Origin: Purpureocillium takamizusanense | Taxonomy: Eukaryota > Ascomycota > Sordariomycetes > Hypocreales > Ophiocordycipitaceae | NCBI RefSeq assembly: GCF_022605165.1 | Contig: NC_063075.1 | Location: forward strand, 868,001-932,000 | Direction: 5' to 3' | Length of the DNA stretch: 64,000 nucleotides | Part shown: piece by piece, positions 48,131-60,764 of the stretch | Layout of the letters: every line of letters starts with the position of its first letter | Numbering within the stretch: the stretch's first letter is position 1 | Program-made: the position numbers and the translations under genes | Notes under the pieces: generated by a model | Told to the model about the DNA's origin: nothing | Seen by the model: only the letters and a program-made list of their open reading frames with translations | Database searches by the model: none

Positions 48131-49880
48131 AGTACGTTGTAGTCTGGGATTTAATGCGTCGTTCTCCCCACTGGGGATGGTGGCATCCCGATCGGGTAAG
48201 GCCCGCGTCCGTATGAATATGCCGACCGCTAAGGCAGCTTGCTATAGTACCCGCTCTCCATAGCCCTTGAAATGTAACGAAGTGTCGAACCTCACCTCGT
48301 GGCGTGAAGGCTATGACTTGACGATAGCTTCGCTTTGGCCACTTGGGCGTTATTTGTGCGTGGCGTGGGGCATTCGGACTTGCTACGGCTTATTCATGAG
48401 GCACGTCTACGAGCCAGGCGGGCACGGTACAAATTAGGTGGAGCGGGCTGTTTACAACTACATTGCAGTGTGATTTTTCCTTACATGGCTTTAATGCCCG
48501 ACCTACGTCGATCTACATGTAATGCGTTATTGCAGGCCTCGTCAGGCCTCTAGCCACAGAAACGTTAGCTGAGTTGTTAGAGATGTCAATTTGTGACCTT
48601 CTTATGGAACGAGAGTGAATATTTATGGAAAGGTAAGAATGAGTGACTTATAAAATTCTCTCCTATATTCTGTAACGGATCATCTTTAACATCATGTCAG
48701 TGGTCAACCGTATGTATTCAACCCACAGACTCTTTAAGCATAATTCAGCCGACAAACACTGCAGCTCCTGCACCCCGTGTTCTTATCAACGTATATATTG
48801 GTCACCTTGTTGCAATTGCCGCAGTACTCCGTTTTGCTGGTGACAGGCATGGTGAATAAAAGGCTTGAGGCTATTGGTTATTAGCATGTCAGCAAGCAGA
48901 CTCTCCATAACAAGCTCAGCTCACCTCAGTTCTTAAGCGGAGATTTAGATTTAGATTTAGATTTACAGTTTTGAAGCTGGAACTGTCGGTGGTGAGATGG
49001 CTGATATTCGATGTGTAAGTCGACGCGGCCGAAGCCTTGTTATACATGAGCGTTCGAAGCAAATGGAGAGCTGAATTTTCGTGATTTCGCTTTACTCCAT
49101 CGACATAGGTCAGGTGTAGCTCTGGACTTTGCTATAGCAAACCCAAATCCTTGGTTCACTCTTTTCATTATCTTGCACGCCCCGGCATTTTGTTTCTGTA
49201 TTTGTTTACATTGAAAGAGTCAAGATTCACCTGGTGGTTACCAACTGCGGGCTTAGACGAAAACGACAGATCTATCTACTCTTCTGATGACCACAAACAC
49301 ACCGCGTAGACAAACTATCCGCCCACAAAGTCACAGGTTTGACATTGTCCTCGTCCATGTCCCATTTCAGTGAAGTGTTTACATCTCCCTTGTTAAGACC
49401 TAGAAGGGTTCACGTGTGGGGCCCCTACAAGGGCCATAGCCTTGCTTAGAAAGAGAGGGATGATCATCATCAACACATTCACGAGCTTCATAGCAACAAA
49501 CAGATTGGAGTCGGCCTGACGGGCCTGTTGCTTTCTGTTGTTTGAGTCCCTTCTTCGTCTCCTGGTTCACCACATCCCTGGTGCAATTTCAACGAGCAAG
49601 CAACCGCATGCGGTGCGAACAGGGATCTCTCGCAATGAAGTTGCCACCTGATACTGCGGATGGTTGGTCGCACACGAAATACAGCTGCAGACCAACACAG
49701 CGTCATGCACGATCCCAGCCCACGTGATGACTTCCCCCTCTTTCTCCTCTGATGGCTTCCCCTCTTTCTCCTCCCTAGTTGTTCTGCTCTCTTTCTTTGC
49801 CTCTCCATACCAGATTTTGCTTTCATTTACCCGTTTTCACCAACTTGCCAACACCCAAAACAAAGAGTCCAGCATCAAAT
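48131..49880. other. AT-richer upstream segment of the orphan gene
   Basis: Composition changes visibly near 48,130: the G/C-run and CGTACG repeats stop, and T/A-rich DNA with ordinary complexity begins. A four-fold GATTTA repeat lies at 48,942-48,965. The final 130 bp are T/C-rich, then C/A-rich up to ATCAAATATG, a plausible fungal promoter and leader for the gene at 49,881. No other gene found. Confidence 0.5.
48942..48965. repeat. (GATTTA)4 hexanucleotide repeat
   Basis: Four perfect GATTTA units in the AT-richer segment. Confidence 0.9.
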
Positions 49881-52197
49881 ATGTCTGCCACATACACCAA
49901 CATGAAACAGGTGCTGCCGACCCAGGAGAACCTTGATGAGCTACTAGAGAAGCTGTTGGCAATTTTTGAAGTTGAATCTATTCTCAAATGCCGAGAACTC
50001 CCATTGCATCCGGTCCAGCGAGAAGTCAATGGCTCAACTGATATTCGCCACAAATTTCGGCCCATATCGGGCAACGACTTTCACATCCAAATGTCAGATA
50101 CTCTGGGTCCTCCCGCCTGGGAGGCCGTTCTTCGACTCGAGCAGGCAGGAGGCAGCAACATATGCGTTCCGCTAAGTCATATCGATCACCATCCCCAGTC
50201 CGATGAACGTATGACCACAGTTCAAAGTGCGGCAACTCTGCTCCGAGCGGCTTGGCCGGACGCGAGTATTGGCCCCTCCAGGCGGACCCAGCTAGGCCCA
50301 GATTTTGATGATACAGCGCCAAGCTACCAAATTTTTCGATGGCTTGCGTCGAAACAGCTTAATCCCGTCTCCGAAGGTGTTTTCCTAAGTAATTTCGTAG
50401 TCTCAGAGGGGCGACGTTTTGAACAACTACGACAGAGAAATGTGAGTTTACGGCCCGTTAGAATCTCAATTGAATAGGCCGATCAATAACTTATTTTATT
50501 TAAGCGAGGGCTGGTTATTAGGTCGTCCGCAGAAGCAGACTGGAAACAACTTTCTGTCGCTTCCCATCCAGCAGAGCCTAACGGACGCTATCATCATGAT
50601 CCCGACACTGAGCTTTGGTAAGTCCTCGTATAGCTTTAGAGCATGCAGCGCCCATGTGAAAAAGGCTGGCCTTATCGTTCTAGGTCTTTTACTGGTGGCT
50701 CCCAGAACTGGGTCATCTCGCTGCCCGTAATCAGCACAATCCTACTCCTCATGACGAACCCAACAAAGGAGGTTAATTCTAACCCAGACTGCCCTGATCG
50801 AGAATTCTCTTGGTGTCTAGACTCCTTACATGGATTCTGCCGCCGAAAGGGGCCTAACGAGAGCAGCCGTGATCTTTCTTATTCTCAAGGGACTTTCCCA
50901 GACCATTGGATGTATTTGCACTTCGTCTTCTACCACTTTGGCCCTGATGAAGAGCAGTATGATGAGGCTGTGGGTACTGGCATTCCATGTGAGCGTCGCA
51001 ATATTGAGCTTCCTATCGGATGGGACGGCAGTATCAAAAGGTTTGAAGAGGCGCGATATTGGTTTGGCATGCGAACTTCCACGACGTATGGAGACGTGAA
51101 GGAACATCTGGCGACGGTCGCATTTGTTGTTAGGGACTCATGTCATTTTCCCTGCGACCTTAAGCATAAGACCTGGCTGAAGCGAGGGCTAGAGTCTCCA
51201 GATGGAGCTTCCGGCGTCGCCCTTTTCCATATGCTCCTTTGGAGCGGTATGGACGAATGGAACCGAGGCTGGACCCATTGTCTTAATTATATCGATCGGC
51301 TTCACGAGCTTAAGGTAAATTCTTCCTAGCGTACCTCTAATGCGCGATCAGAAGTTCAGATGCTAATACTAAGACAGATCGAGGATTTGGATTCTCCCAA
51401 CCCAAAGCTCTCTGCCTTCATGTCTAACGAGACACTGGCGAATGCATATTTTGTGACTATTCAGCTCCTCAAAACCTTCTGCGGGCATATCGACGTATTG
51501 CCTCGGTCACTTTATAAAATGAGGCGAGAGTGGGAAAGAACTTACCCAGCTTTAGATGCTGATCTTCTAGAACGTTTTAACGAGGAGACGCAAGAGACTT
51601 TACTCAAAAATTGGGATAGGCTGATGGAACATGTGCAAGAATTGCACTCTAGTCTCATGAAGAGGATTGAGAAACAAATCAACGATCTGGCAAGTCGTCG
51701 AGATAGTGTAAGTAATCTAGTCTGTCTATTTTGAGGCGCGATATACTAATTATTTAACAGATACTCCTTACTAGGGCTCTCAAGAACTAGTTCTCAAGGC
51801 GCTGAAGTATGGAGAGTCTGCTATTTCAAAATTGGACTTCAAGCGTCATGGAGCGATGTCCTCGAAAAGAATGCAAGTGTTTAGTTGTGTCGAGGATCCA
51901 TTTCACCGTAACGAGCATAAATTCTGCACCTTGCAGAAAGTTGAGTGAGTACCAGTCATATGACTGTGTGAAGCTGGTGACTGAGCTGAACCGGTGCCGT
52001 GACTCAGCTGAGCCAGTGCCGCCAGTTCCTTCATTGAACTATGTAGGCCCGATGAAAAGACAGAGAGAAACAGGCCTCACCATCTGATCATCGAAGAAGT
52101 AAAGCCCTTATATGCCCAAATAATTTGCAAAATGCGTTCCGCTGGGCGGGACTCATCACCGCTGGGTCCATGTCAGGGGTCTGTCAGGATGCCTTGA
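49881..52197 (+). CDS. orphan multi-exon fungal protein in an AT-richer island
   Basis: Six inferred exons: 49881-50441, 50505-50617, 50684-51314, 51378-51707, 51775-51944 and 52047-52197. The first four joins use good sites (GTGAGT, GTAAGT, GTAAAT donors; TTTAAG, TTCTAG, GACAG acceptors) and keep one frame. Exons 1-4 give about 545 residues without low complexity: an acidic helical start, a Trp/His/Tyr-rich middle (ELWSFTGGSQNWVISLPV), and a helical end resembling a coiled coil (NWDRLMEHVQELHSSLMKRIEKQ). I recognise no family and assign no function. After exon 4 the model is uncertain: an acceptor at 51,760 ends the protein nine residues later, while one at 51,774 lets it run on to 52,197. 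Another open, protein-like frame lies at about 52,160-52,400. Codon third positions are less GC-rich than in other genes here, hinting at a different origin. The gene may be intact or decayed at its 3' end. Confidence 0.55.
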
Positions 52198-55091
52198 CAA
52201 ATTATGTTCAGTCTCCGACAGGCAAGACGCGGAGACTGGTGAATTGGAGGTGGCAGAGAACCTGCGTAAACCTGAGAAAGTCGAGGCGGAACGGTTGGCT
52301 TTTAGCGCTAGCCGTTGGGTATTCATTTTGGAGGTGTCAAGAAGCGGGCTCCTCCCACCGAATTTGAGGCTGGTAAGCCTTTGCCCCCCCCCCCCCCAGG
52401 CTAAGTTGCTTCTCACCTCACAGCCACGCTTAGGGACCCTAGCGAGTACTATGTACCTCTGAATCGCCCGCTGCCGCTCACTGTTGCAAACTTAACGGCG
52501 GCGGCGGCACGTCTCGCCCGGAGTCAGCATCGCGTTCTATCATTAATCTGTATATCTATGTATGCCCCGCGTGAGGCGTTGACGATCTCTACATGTAGTA
52601 CACGATTCCGAGAATGAGCAAGCAATAAAGAGGGGAGAGGGGATGAGGGCTGACGTTTGTGCCTGCCTATCCGTCTGTGTGTGTGTTATGTGATACGTCT
52701 GGATGGGCTTGGCAGTTGGCAATCCGGTCACACGGCGAGGTTGAGGAAGGGGGAACCTTGATGAGTTTTCTTTTGGGCCTCCTGCATAGCATGGCGTTGC
52801 ATTGCGCCCAAGAGGCTGCCTGCCCGACATGTTGTCTTTGGAATTCTGCGCGGATGCTCCGCACGAGCCGCGGGGATAAGTGTATATTGCGGTCATCAAC
52901 ATTGACATCAATACCATAGGACGAGCGAGATGACGCAGGGCAAGCCGGCAAATGGCCGCCACATCCGGGAGTGATGGATATGTGTGTGGTCTCTTTCTGA
53001 AGGACTCTACGCATTCTTGTTCGCATGACCCTCAACGTCTGTGCAAGAGTGTAACGGCTCGCGCGCGCGCGCGTGGTCGGTGAGTCAAGCAGCCATCTTC
53101 ACCGTCGCATCCATCCATCCATTGATTCATTCACATGTGGCAAGGGAGAGAGTAACAGGGTTTGCGAAGCGCGGAAAACCAAAATCAATGCGTGCTAGAG
53201 ATGGCCCAGGCCTGGGGGAGGGTGGAGGGGGAGGGGGAGGCTGAGATGAACCGACTTCACTTTGCGCCGACTGGCATGACAGCACAGCACAGTATGATAT
53301 GTGAGGGCCGACAGGGCTCGGACGGGCGAACAAGGCACCACCTCGTGGCCCACGAGACTCTGTGCGGTGTGTGCTAAGGTCCAGACCATCCCTTCCTCCC
53401 CTCCCTCCCCTTCCATCCGTTTCGGAAGGGCATAACCAGGTGGGCAACCTACTACTACCAGAACGGGCGACAAGAATCGTAGAGGGGGAGGGGGGCGTGT
53501 ACATATAAAATCGAATAAAAAATCAAAGAAATCCTGAACCGTCCACGACTGCCGGATTCTTCTCCCAGTCTCCAACTGTACAGTCTGGTACTGTGCTGTA
53601 CAGTACCGCAAGCAGGCAGTGCATGAAAAGTGCAAGAGACGACTCGCGGGGAGCGGGGGAATTCAATGGAGGGGAAAAACACAGCCCCCCAACCCGGCGA
53701 GGTGGGATGGACCTTGCAGGACGGCGGCTCACAGACAGAACGACTTGTGTTGTCCATCTGGTGGCGGCCCACGCATCCGGTTCCTCCCGCAACGGCATGC
53801 CCAGCAGCAGCAGCCAGCCAGCCCTACAGCACGCCCGCACGAAACGCTTGCTCGCATGAAAGTGGTGGTGTGTCTCACCCGGCTACGTGGGCTCGGGTTG
53901 CGAGGCAGTTGCGGCACACACACGCACGCACGCGCACAGCACGGGCAAGGGTGAGACATGCCCCCCCCAGAGGGGTCGACCGCCGGAATGGGACTGGTGG
54001 AGGAGGTCCGCCGCAGGGGAAAAAAAGGGAAAAAGGGAAAAGGAGGGGGGGGGGGGTGGTGGAGCAGGACAGATTGATTGATGGATATGGGCCGTGGATT
54101 GGACTGGAATGTACAGGAGCGTCCGGAAGGGGACAGCATGATGGAGGCACAAAAAGCGTCATCCAGATTCGTTTACGTTTGTGCGTAGGGCCTCTACTAC
54201 TATGTTGGCTTACTCGCACAACATACGTACAAGACAGCATGTTGCTCCGTCATGCCGGATCTTGACATGTATCTTTCGCGTGAACTTGGACTCAATCCGA
54301 TAGCAGCATCCGATTCTAGTTTGTGCGACGCTGGTGTGCTGGAAACAGAACACATCTCCCCTTCCCTAGTCTCCAAGCAAGCCCATCTCTCTCTCTCTCT
54401 CTCCATGTTGTTTCTTCCGTGGGGCAAGTCCCATGATTTTTAACTAGTCTGTAGCTGCATATGACAGTCCGATAATTTGAAAATGGGAGCCTGGTAAAGA
54501 GGCCGGCCCGGGACATTTACTTCGTAGCGTTCCCAGTCGAGGCATCCGAGGACGCCGTCCACCCGCCAGCCAGCCAGCCAGCCAGCGGCCAAGAGGCGTC
54601 CTATACGTAGCTTCTGTGGAACTGGAGCCACCTGCCGCTGGTCGGCCCGGGCGGAAGCGCTTGGCGGGAAGTCTGATTCCCTTGAGGAGCGGAACGCGCG
54701 GCCGCTCCCCACCGCCGGCGGCGGCGGCGGTGGTTGTGCTGTGTTGCTGCTCCTTCGGCGTGATAGCAATGGTGGCGGTGGTGCCCCAGCGCCAGCCGAC
54801 GGGGCGAGGACAGTCTTGGGTGGAGGACGGGGGGAGGTGTGCCTTTCCGCGGACAGTATGGGGGGAGTTGGAGGAGTAGTAGGAAGTATGGGGAAACGGA
54901 CAGGCAGGCAGGCACCTGGACGGGACATTGATGGCACGAGGAGGGCTTGTTTCACTGGGGCGGGCCAAAGCTGCTTGCCATGGTCGCCAATCCCGTGCAG
55001 TGATAATACCTGCGGCTGAGGCTCGCGGCGGCGGGTTGCTCAGCCTCGGCGAGCATGGACGCTTGTTGGGATGACGACGAGAGAGTGACAA

Positions 55092-55119
55092 TGGTGGTGG
55101 TGGTGGTGGTGGTGGTGGT
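55092..55119. repeat. TGG trinucleotide microsatellite
   Basis: About nine TGG units followed by ATGATGATGG. Intergenic simple repeat. Confidence 0.85.
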
Positions 55120-55152
55120 CATGATGATGGTGACGATGTTAGGTACGCTTTT

Positions 55153-55344
55153 TCAGATCCCCGAAGCAAACACATTGGGGCAAAACTCCAACGAAATTCG
55201 CCAGACCTGCCCTTCATCAATATCATAGTCGACCTGTATCTCGTCGTTGATGCCATACATGCTCGACCTCCCACCCACCGTGCACGTTTCCAGGCGCCCG
55301 TCCATCTCCCAAAGCCTCACATGTCCGCCAGGTATACGCCTCAC
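55153..55344 (-). CDS. possible terminal exon of an unrecognised small protein
   Basis: A minus-strand frame of 63 codons ends in TGA at 55,153. Unlike its surroundings it has balanced, protein-like composition: GGRSSMYGINDEIQVDYD, then WRISLEFCPNVFASGI. Two Cys residues could pair. The first in-frame codon is not an ATG, and an upstream stop lies just beyond it, so an upstream exon would be needed. A GTGAGC donor-like site occurs near 55,350 in another frame, but I could not build a convincing complete gene. Function unknown. Confidence 0.25.
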   Translation of the reverse strand: MRRIPGGHVRLWEMDGRLETCTVGGRSSMYGINDEIQVDYDIDEGQVWRISLEFCPNVFASGI

Positions 55345-57078
55345 CCCCGCTCACACCACCACGTACACCAGACGCCATCAAACTCCTCCCTCCCTCCCTC
55401 CGCCCCGGAGCCAGTCCCAGCGCGCGAGCCCCTCCGTCCAGCTGACCTCCTCCCCCTAATTAAGTCCAACTCAAGAGAGCGTCGAAACTCAGCGGCCCCA
55501 ACACGCCGCTCGGTGTGAGGCCGGGCGACACTGTGCCGCTTGCCCTCCCCCTCCCCATCCCCCATCCCCTCCTCTCCTTGCATCGAGTCAGTCCCTTCTT
55601 CCATCGTGCCACACGCCTGGGCCAAAGCGGGCTGCTGCCCTACTCTTTGCTCTAGAAGGTAAGGATCCCGAAGAGCCATGTGAGAGACGGAGTCTCCTCC
55701 CCCCCTTTTCAAGATACTTGAGCATAGACACACTCCCCTCTGGCCACAAGTACCTCAATGGTCCTCGATCTATCGCCATTTGCCACGCATTTACTGGTCC
55801 CCGTCCCCCGTCCCCGTGGCCTAAACCGGGTCCTCGTCCCCCCTCCCCCCCCTTTTCGGGTCCTGCAGTCCGTCCACATCACCCATCTACCCGGACGCCC
55901 CGGGAAGGGAAAAGTAAAAAAGCTTCCGACGCTTCTGGGTCTTGCGCGAGGCAAGGCAAGGCAAGGCAAGGCAAAAAAAGAGCCAAGGAGACGGGCGGCC
56001 CGGGCGGGGGGACGGGCGGGCGGGCGGTTGCGGTTCCGTCCCGCCTGTCAGTCAGGCAGGCTCCTTCGGCGGCGCCGGCGGCGCCGGATTCGGACTGCCT
56101 GGAGACGCTGTGCAGTCAGCAGCACACACGTAGTGGGGTCGAGATGGAAGGCAATGGTCGCAAATTCCTTGAACGACTGCGATGCCAGAATACTTTAAAT
56201 TTTGTCATTTGTGGTTGCTCTTTCTGCTTTGCGTGGTTGCGAAAGAAATGTCATGCTTGTATATAAGGCTGTCCAACATGAAGCGAAGCGCCGATGTCTC
56301 ACCTCTAGCGCATCCCCTCCCCGACTCGAAAACCCACGAGGAGGATAGATTCAGTCTTTTGCAGAATTATCTCCCATGCGTACCTTTGCAGTGTCTCGAC
56401 TCGTTTCCCTTTCTGTTTTTTCGTCGGTCTTTTCGCCCGATTAATACTGGACAAGGAGAGACGACCCCCTATTTCGCCCGCCCTGTCGAACCGCCCGCGA
56501 ACCGATTTGATTTTCGATGCCCGCCGCGACGCGACCGCAAAAACTCCCCGCGCGGTCCCGATGTGCATAATGATGTAAAATGGGATCTCGTGGCCGGCCG
56601 GGGTGTGCTGCCTTCGGGGTTGGCGCCGTGGGCGAGTTGTCGTCTCGCCAAGGGTGTTTGTTGCCGCTGCTCCAGTCGTTTTCAACAGCGGAGTCCCTTT
56701 CGACAGACGAAGCCAATCTTCGTGTCGAGAGAGACAGAGAGACCGATCCATGAGTGTAGAAGAAAATTGAAAAGAGAGAGAAGTTGGAAAAGCGGTGCCA
56801 TCATTTGCACCTCGCTCATTTGTTCTCCTCCTGCGAGTCGAGGAGGCGACATGGAGTATGCATGCATCATGGGGAATAACCAGACACGGGCGAACCGATG
56901 CCACGGCTTCCCAAGGGAATGACCATGGATTTCTTAATGCACGCAGGACTTGTGCAAGCATGATGAAATTGTTTGCACAGAAATTGTTATACTGGCCTCT
57001 CTCTCGCTCTGTCTCTTTGCGAGCTCCGTCCCGTCTGCGCGCCACCGCACAACGCAGTCAGTCGCAAGGCCTCTCCTG

Positions 57079-57092
57079 CCTACCTTGGTAGG
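57079..57092. repeat. second exact copy of the CCTACCTTGGTAGG inverted repeat
   Basis: Identical to the core at 37,838-37,851, about 19 kb away. Both copies are intergenic. Confidence 0.75.
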
Positions 57093-58064
57093 TATTCCTT
57101 TCCCGCCAGCACTTACACGAGGGGGACCATGCCGTAGCCATACACACAGGCCTCCCACTGCCAATGCAGCAATGCAGTGCAATGCAAATGCCCGTCTACA
57201 CGCCCATATAGAACTTGAACCCTAGTAGTGTAGGCGACATAAGCTTTGCCCTACTGCTACAACTTTCCATCTCCCCATCTTCTGAACCCCGAGTGCGCCG
57301 GAACTGGCAGGGCCTTACGTGCGCACAAACACGCGTCTTTTTCTCTAGTAGTCGCATGTCGTCAACGTTTGTCGTTTGCGCGCCGCATGCGTCCAACTAT
57401 GCTCCATGCATGCATGTACGAAGTATGCCCGCCCGTCCGCATATAACTACTAACTAACCTGGTTTCCCTTCCGTCATGGCACCCCCCAGGCAGGCTCCCC
57501 CTCCTGCCCCGCCCAATTGAGGTCGGGGGGGTCCGCACTGGGCTGCTGCGCCCCACCATACGTCCATTACCGGGCGCTGTTCAGTGCTCCAGTAACTACC
57601 TAGTAACGGGACACACAGTGCCGAGGGTGTGAGCCGGGCGCCCCCTCAGTGGAGGCACGCCGCACGCACCTGACCCCGGGTAGTCACCCCAGTGGACGAC
57701 CCCTGCGCGCCAGGCTTCAATCAATGCACCGCTGCCGTTCGCTGTGGCTTAGCGGGCTAGGTGCCCTGTACCTATAGTACTTGAGTACCTACCTTAGTAC
57801 TGTACACTGCCCCCCCACCCCCCCCCATCCTTAGGTCTCTCTGAGACCCAAGTACCGAATCTCCTCCTGGTACCTACGGGTACCTGCCCGTCGAACCTGG
57901 CGCCGCCCCCCGCCCCCCCATGCTGAGGCCCTGCATTAGCTGCCCTGAGGCCCGGTACCAGGGCACCTAAGGCAGCCGAGCCCGCCCGCGCCCGTCCGCC
58001 CGCCCAGCCAGCTGCATGGCACCGGCAAACCCGCCCGCATCGCCTCCCCTCGCCTCGCCTCGTA

Positions 58065-58092
58065 CCGCACCGCACCGCACCGCACCGCACCG
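58065..58092. repeat. CCGCA pentanucleotide repeat
   Basis: Five to six tandem CCGCA units; intergenic. Confidence 0.8.
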
Positions 58093-58965
58093 GCTGCCCG
58101 CCGCGCCGCTGCATGCGCCCGCCCCGTCCGTCCGTCCTTCCGTCCGTCCACCCGCGCCCCCCTCCACACAAAATCCCACACTTTCTGGCGGCTGATGCTG
58201 TGCGCGCTCTCCACCATCGTCACCACCACCATCACCGGGCCCAGCCACTGTGCCTGAACCAGCCTACCCTGCACTCTCGCAATTCTATCCACCACTCTCC
58301 GCATCCCACTTGGCATCGTAGCCATGAATAAGTGCTGTCTAGACAGAAAAGCATCGGCATCTGCAGCTCAGCATCTCTTTTTTTTCTGACCCTTTTCCTG
58401 CTCCTGCTCGGGGCGGCTCGTCTCGGAAGAATTTGGACGTGACGCGCTCTAACTAACCTGGTTCTGGCCTTGGAATCATGCGTCCTTGGTGCCTGGCCAG
58501 TCGCTCACCTCCGCCAAGTCCCCAGAAAGAGTCAGTCACTGCGCATAGACTGTTTCAAGACGAGCGATACCGATTGGTAGCTCTGCATTTCAGAGCTCCG
58601 TACCCCGAGTCTGTGGACAAATCGTATAGTCCTCTCGCGGGCGATTCCCTGCTGTTTGTCTAGGGCTCGTTGCGGTGTGCCAAATAACAAGATCCCCGAG
58701 CCTGACGCCGTGTCAGCCATCCATCGACAACCAACGCAATTAGCTGCTATTTGTCGGGTGCGTCATGCGCATTGCCCGAGCGTGCCGTCTATGTACACAC
58801 ATCCAACGCCTTGCTGAGACGTGCCGCTCTGCCATTTGACTAAGCTGACGACTCTCTGCGGTATGCAACTTGACCATGTTTGTGCGTGCACCAACCGTGA
58901 TTCCGCTCCGCTCGAATACCACAGGCTCCCATGACATCTCCGACCAAGCCGTCTCGCCGGCGCTG

Positions 58966-60764
58966 TCAGAGTTGCACCGGCGACCGACACCGTGGGCTCT
59001 CCGACGCCTGCTCCTCTCGGATGCTGTACTGGGCGTCTCCCGCGCCCTGCTCCAACACAAAACATCGCTCGGCAAACACGCCCTGCTCGTTGCGCCGTTT
59101 CCACTCATAGCCTATGCGTCGCACCATGGCCCGTCGCCACCCGCCAACATTGATGGTGACGCACCGCCATGGCAGATGTGGCCGGTTCTGCTTCCTAAGC
59201 CCAATGAGGTAGTGGAACGTCTCCAGAGCGGCGTCATAATCTGGATCAGTGCTCGGGTCTACCCTCTGCGATGGACGGATGCGTGTTTGGACATGGAGCG
59301 TCAGTGTGTGCAGGCTGGGAAACGAGCACAGCACCCCCAAGAAGTCGTGGGGACTACACACGGCCTCGTCCATGTCGAGCTCGAGCGTGTGCATAACCCG
59401 CATCTGCTCTCCGAGCAGCGCCAGGTCCTTCACACGCAGCGTCGGACATGGCTTGCCCTCCTCTTCGAATCCTACGTGATCCCTAAACCTCAACACACGT
59501 AGCGTCTGTCCATGTCTGCGGACGGCGTCGATGCCGAATATCTGAGTATGGCAAGTAATGTCGAGCGTTTCCAGAGCCTGTACGTGGTGCTTGACGAGGT
59601 CGTGCAATCGTCGTGTGGCGCTCGGGCGCAGGTCCTGAATGTGTCCGCCGTAATCTTCCACCTTGAGGGTGTGTAGAGAGCCAAAGTCCGGCAGATAGAC
59701 CGAGTTCAGGAAGTTGGAGACGGGCATGTTGACCAGCTTCAATGACCGAATGGCCGAGAAGTCCCAGTGCTTTGCCGCTTCCTCCGGGGAGTGATTCCAG
59801 TTGTATGACTTCAGCACGAGGTCCTCCACTGGAGGCAGTCTCTCTGCTCCACGAAAGGAAAAGCTCGTTCCTATTCCAAGGTCCAGATAGTGTAGCGTCA
59901 AGAGATGGGGGCATTGCATGATGAGCCGCTTCAAAGAGTCTGGCCTGGTGGTCAGGGGCGGATCCGAGATGGATAGCTTGAGCGAGACCAAGTGCCTGGT
60001 CAGGGTGGCATCGAAGTAGGACTCGTCGAGATCGTGCTGCGCGCCTCCGAGAGGGAGGCCCTCAATAAAAATTTTGGTGCCATCCGTGCTGATTCTGGCG
60101 GGGTCAAGAATGTCTGATGGCAGCCATAGCCTGGGAAGCTGATTACGCTGGGTTATGTATCGCCACCTGGCAATTCCTTTTGTTAGCAAAGAGCTTACCG
60201 GCTCAAGGTCATCCATAGCATTTACCTGATAGATGAAAGTCTTTTAGTTCTTGAAAGCACTCGTCTGACACTCTGCGGACTCAGATCACTCCGGATGATG
60301 ACGTGTCTGGTGAATTGAGCAACGTGTTCAAGCGCCCCGGGGTAAACGCGCTCGGCGTTCGCTTGCAGTAGTGCTTTGTTGAACTCGATGGCACGGTACG
60401 CCGCCGGGGTGGCGATGGAGTGGAATTGTCGGCAGACCAAGCGGAGGAGGAACAAGGACCGGTAATCTATGTATCGCAACTGGAGGATTGCAATCAGTAC
60501 GTCGGTAGCTCGCAAGCCGAGGTAGTCCATTGCCACGGGGACCAGACTCACTTGATCCAGGACCAGTCCAAGAATCTCCAGAGAGAGTTTTGCCAGCGGT
60601 TGCCCTGGAGGTGAGGGAATCTGACAATCGTAATCCAAGTGCGAAGAAGCCATCTGCTGTGCTGCCGCTTCCTGACCGCATGTAGCAGCTGACGAGGCCA
60701 GCGGACGATAACCAGCGGGCATCTGCGGCAGTCGTGGAAGCGGCGGACCCGACGTAGATAGCAT
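58966..60764 (-). CDS. F-box protein with C-terminal leucine-rich-type repeats
   Basis: Two exons, 60764-60226 and 60166-58966, with a 59-bp intron (GTAAAT donor, GCTAAC branch, GCCAG acceptor) that restores SSIR|WRYITQ. Starting at the ATG at 60,764 the product is 579 aa; the in-frame ATGs at codons 15 and 38 are alternative starts, and the frame is open further upstream without an ATG. An F-box occupies about residues 56-126 (KLSLEILGLVLDQV, then LFLLRLVCRQFHSIATPAAYR), with an insertion between its helices. Residues 200-540 contain irregular Leu-rich repeats (LVSLKLS, SLHTLKVEDY, LETLDIT, LRVLRFRD, SLHTLTLHV). Such proteins are substrate receptors of SCF ubiquitin ligases, binding Skp1 through the F-box. 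The substrate cannot be told. The C-terminal 40 residues are polar and probably disordered. Confidence 0.85.

Larger units (their letters stand above)
52198..58965. other. intergenic, mostly low complexity
   Basis: The AT-richer segment fades out near 52,500, just after a C13 run at about 52,386-52,398. The remainder is GC-rich with TGG (55,092-55,119), GGCAA (55,951-55,975) and CCGCA (58,065-58,092) repeats and polypyrimidine tracts. Apart from a possible coding fragment at 55,153-55,344, no frame looks like protein. Confidence 0.5.

Noticed and set aside
58870..59502. 210-codon plus-strand frame under the F-box gene
   Set aside because: It is antisense to the leucine-rich repeat exon, which has strong protein-like periodicity on the minus strand.
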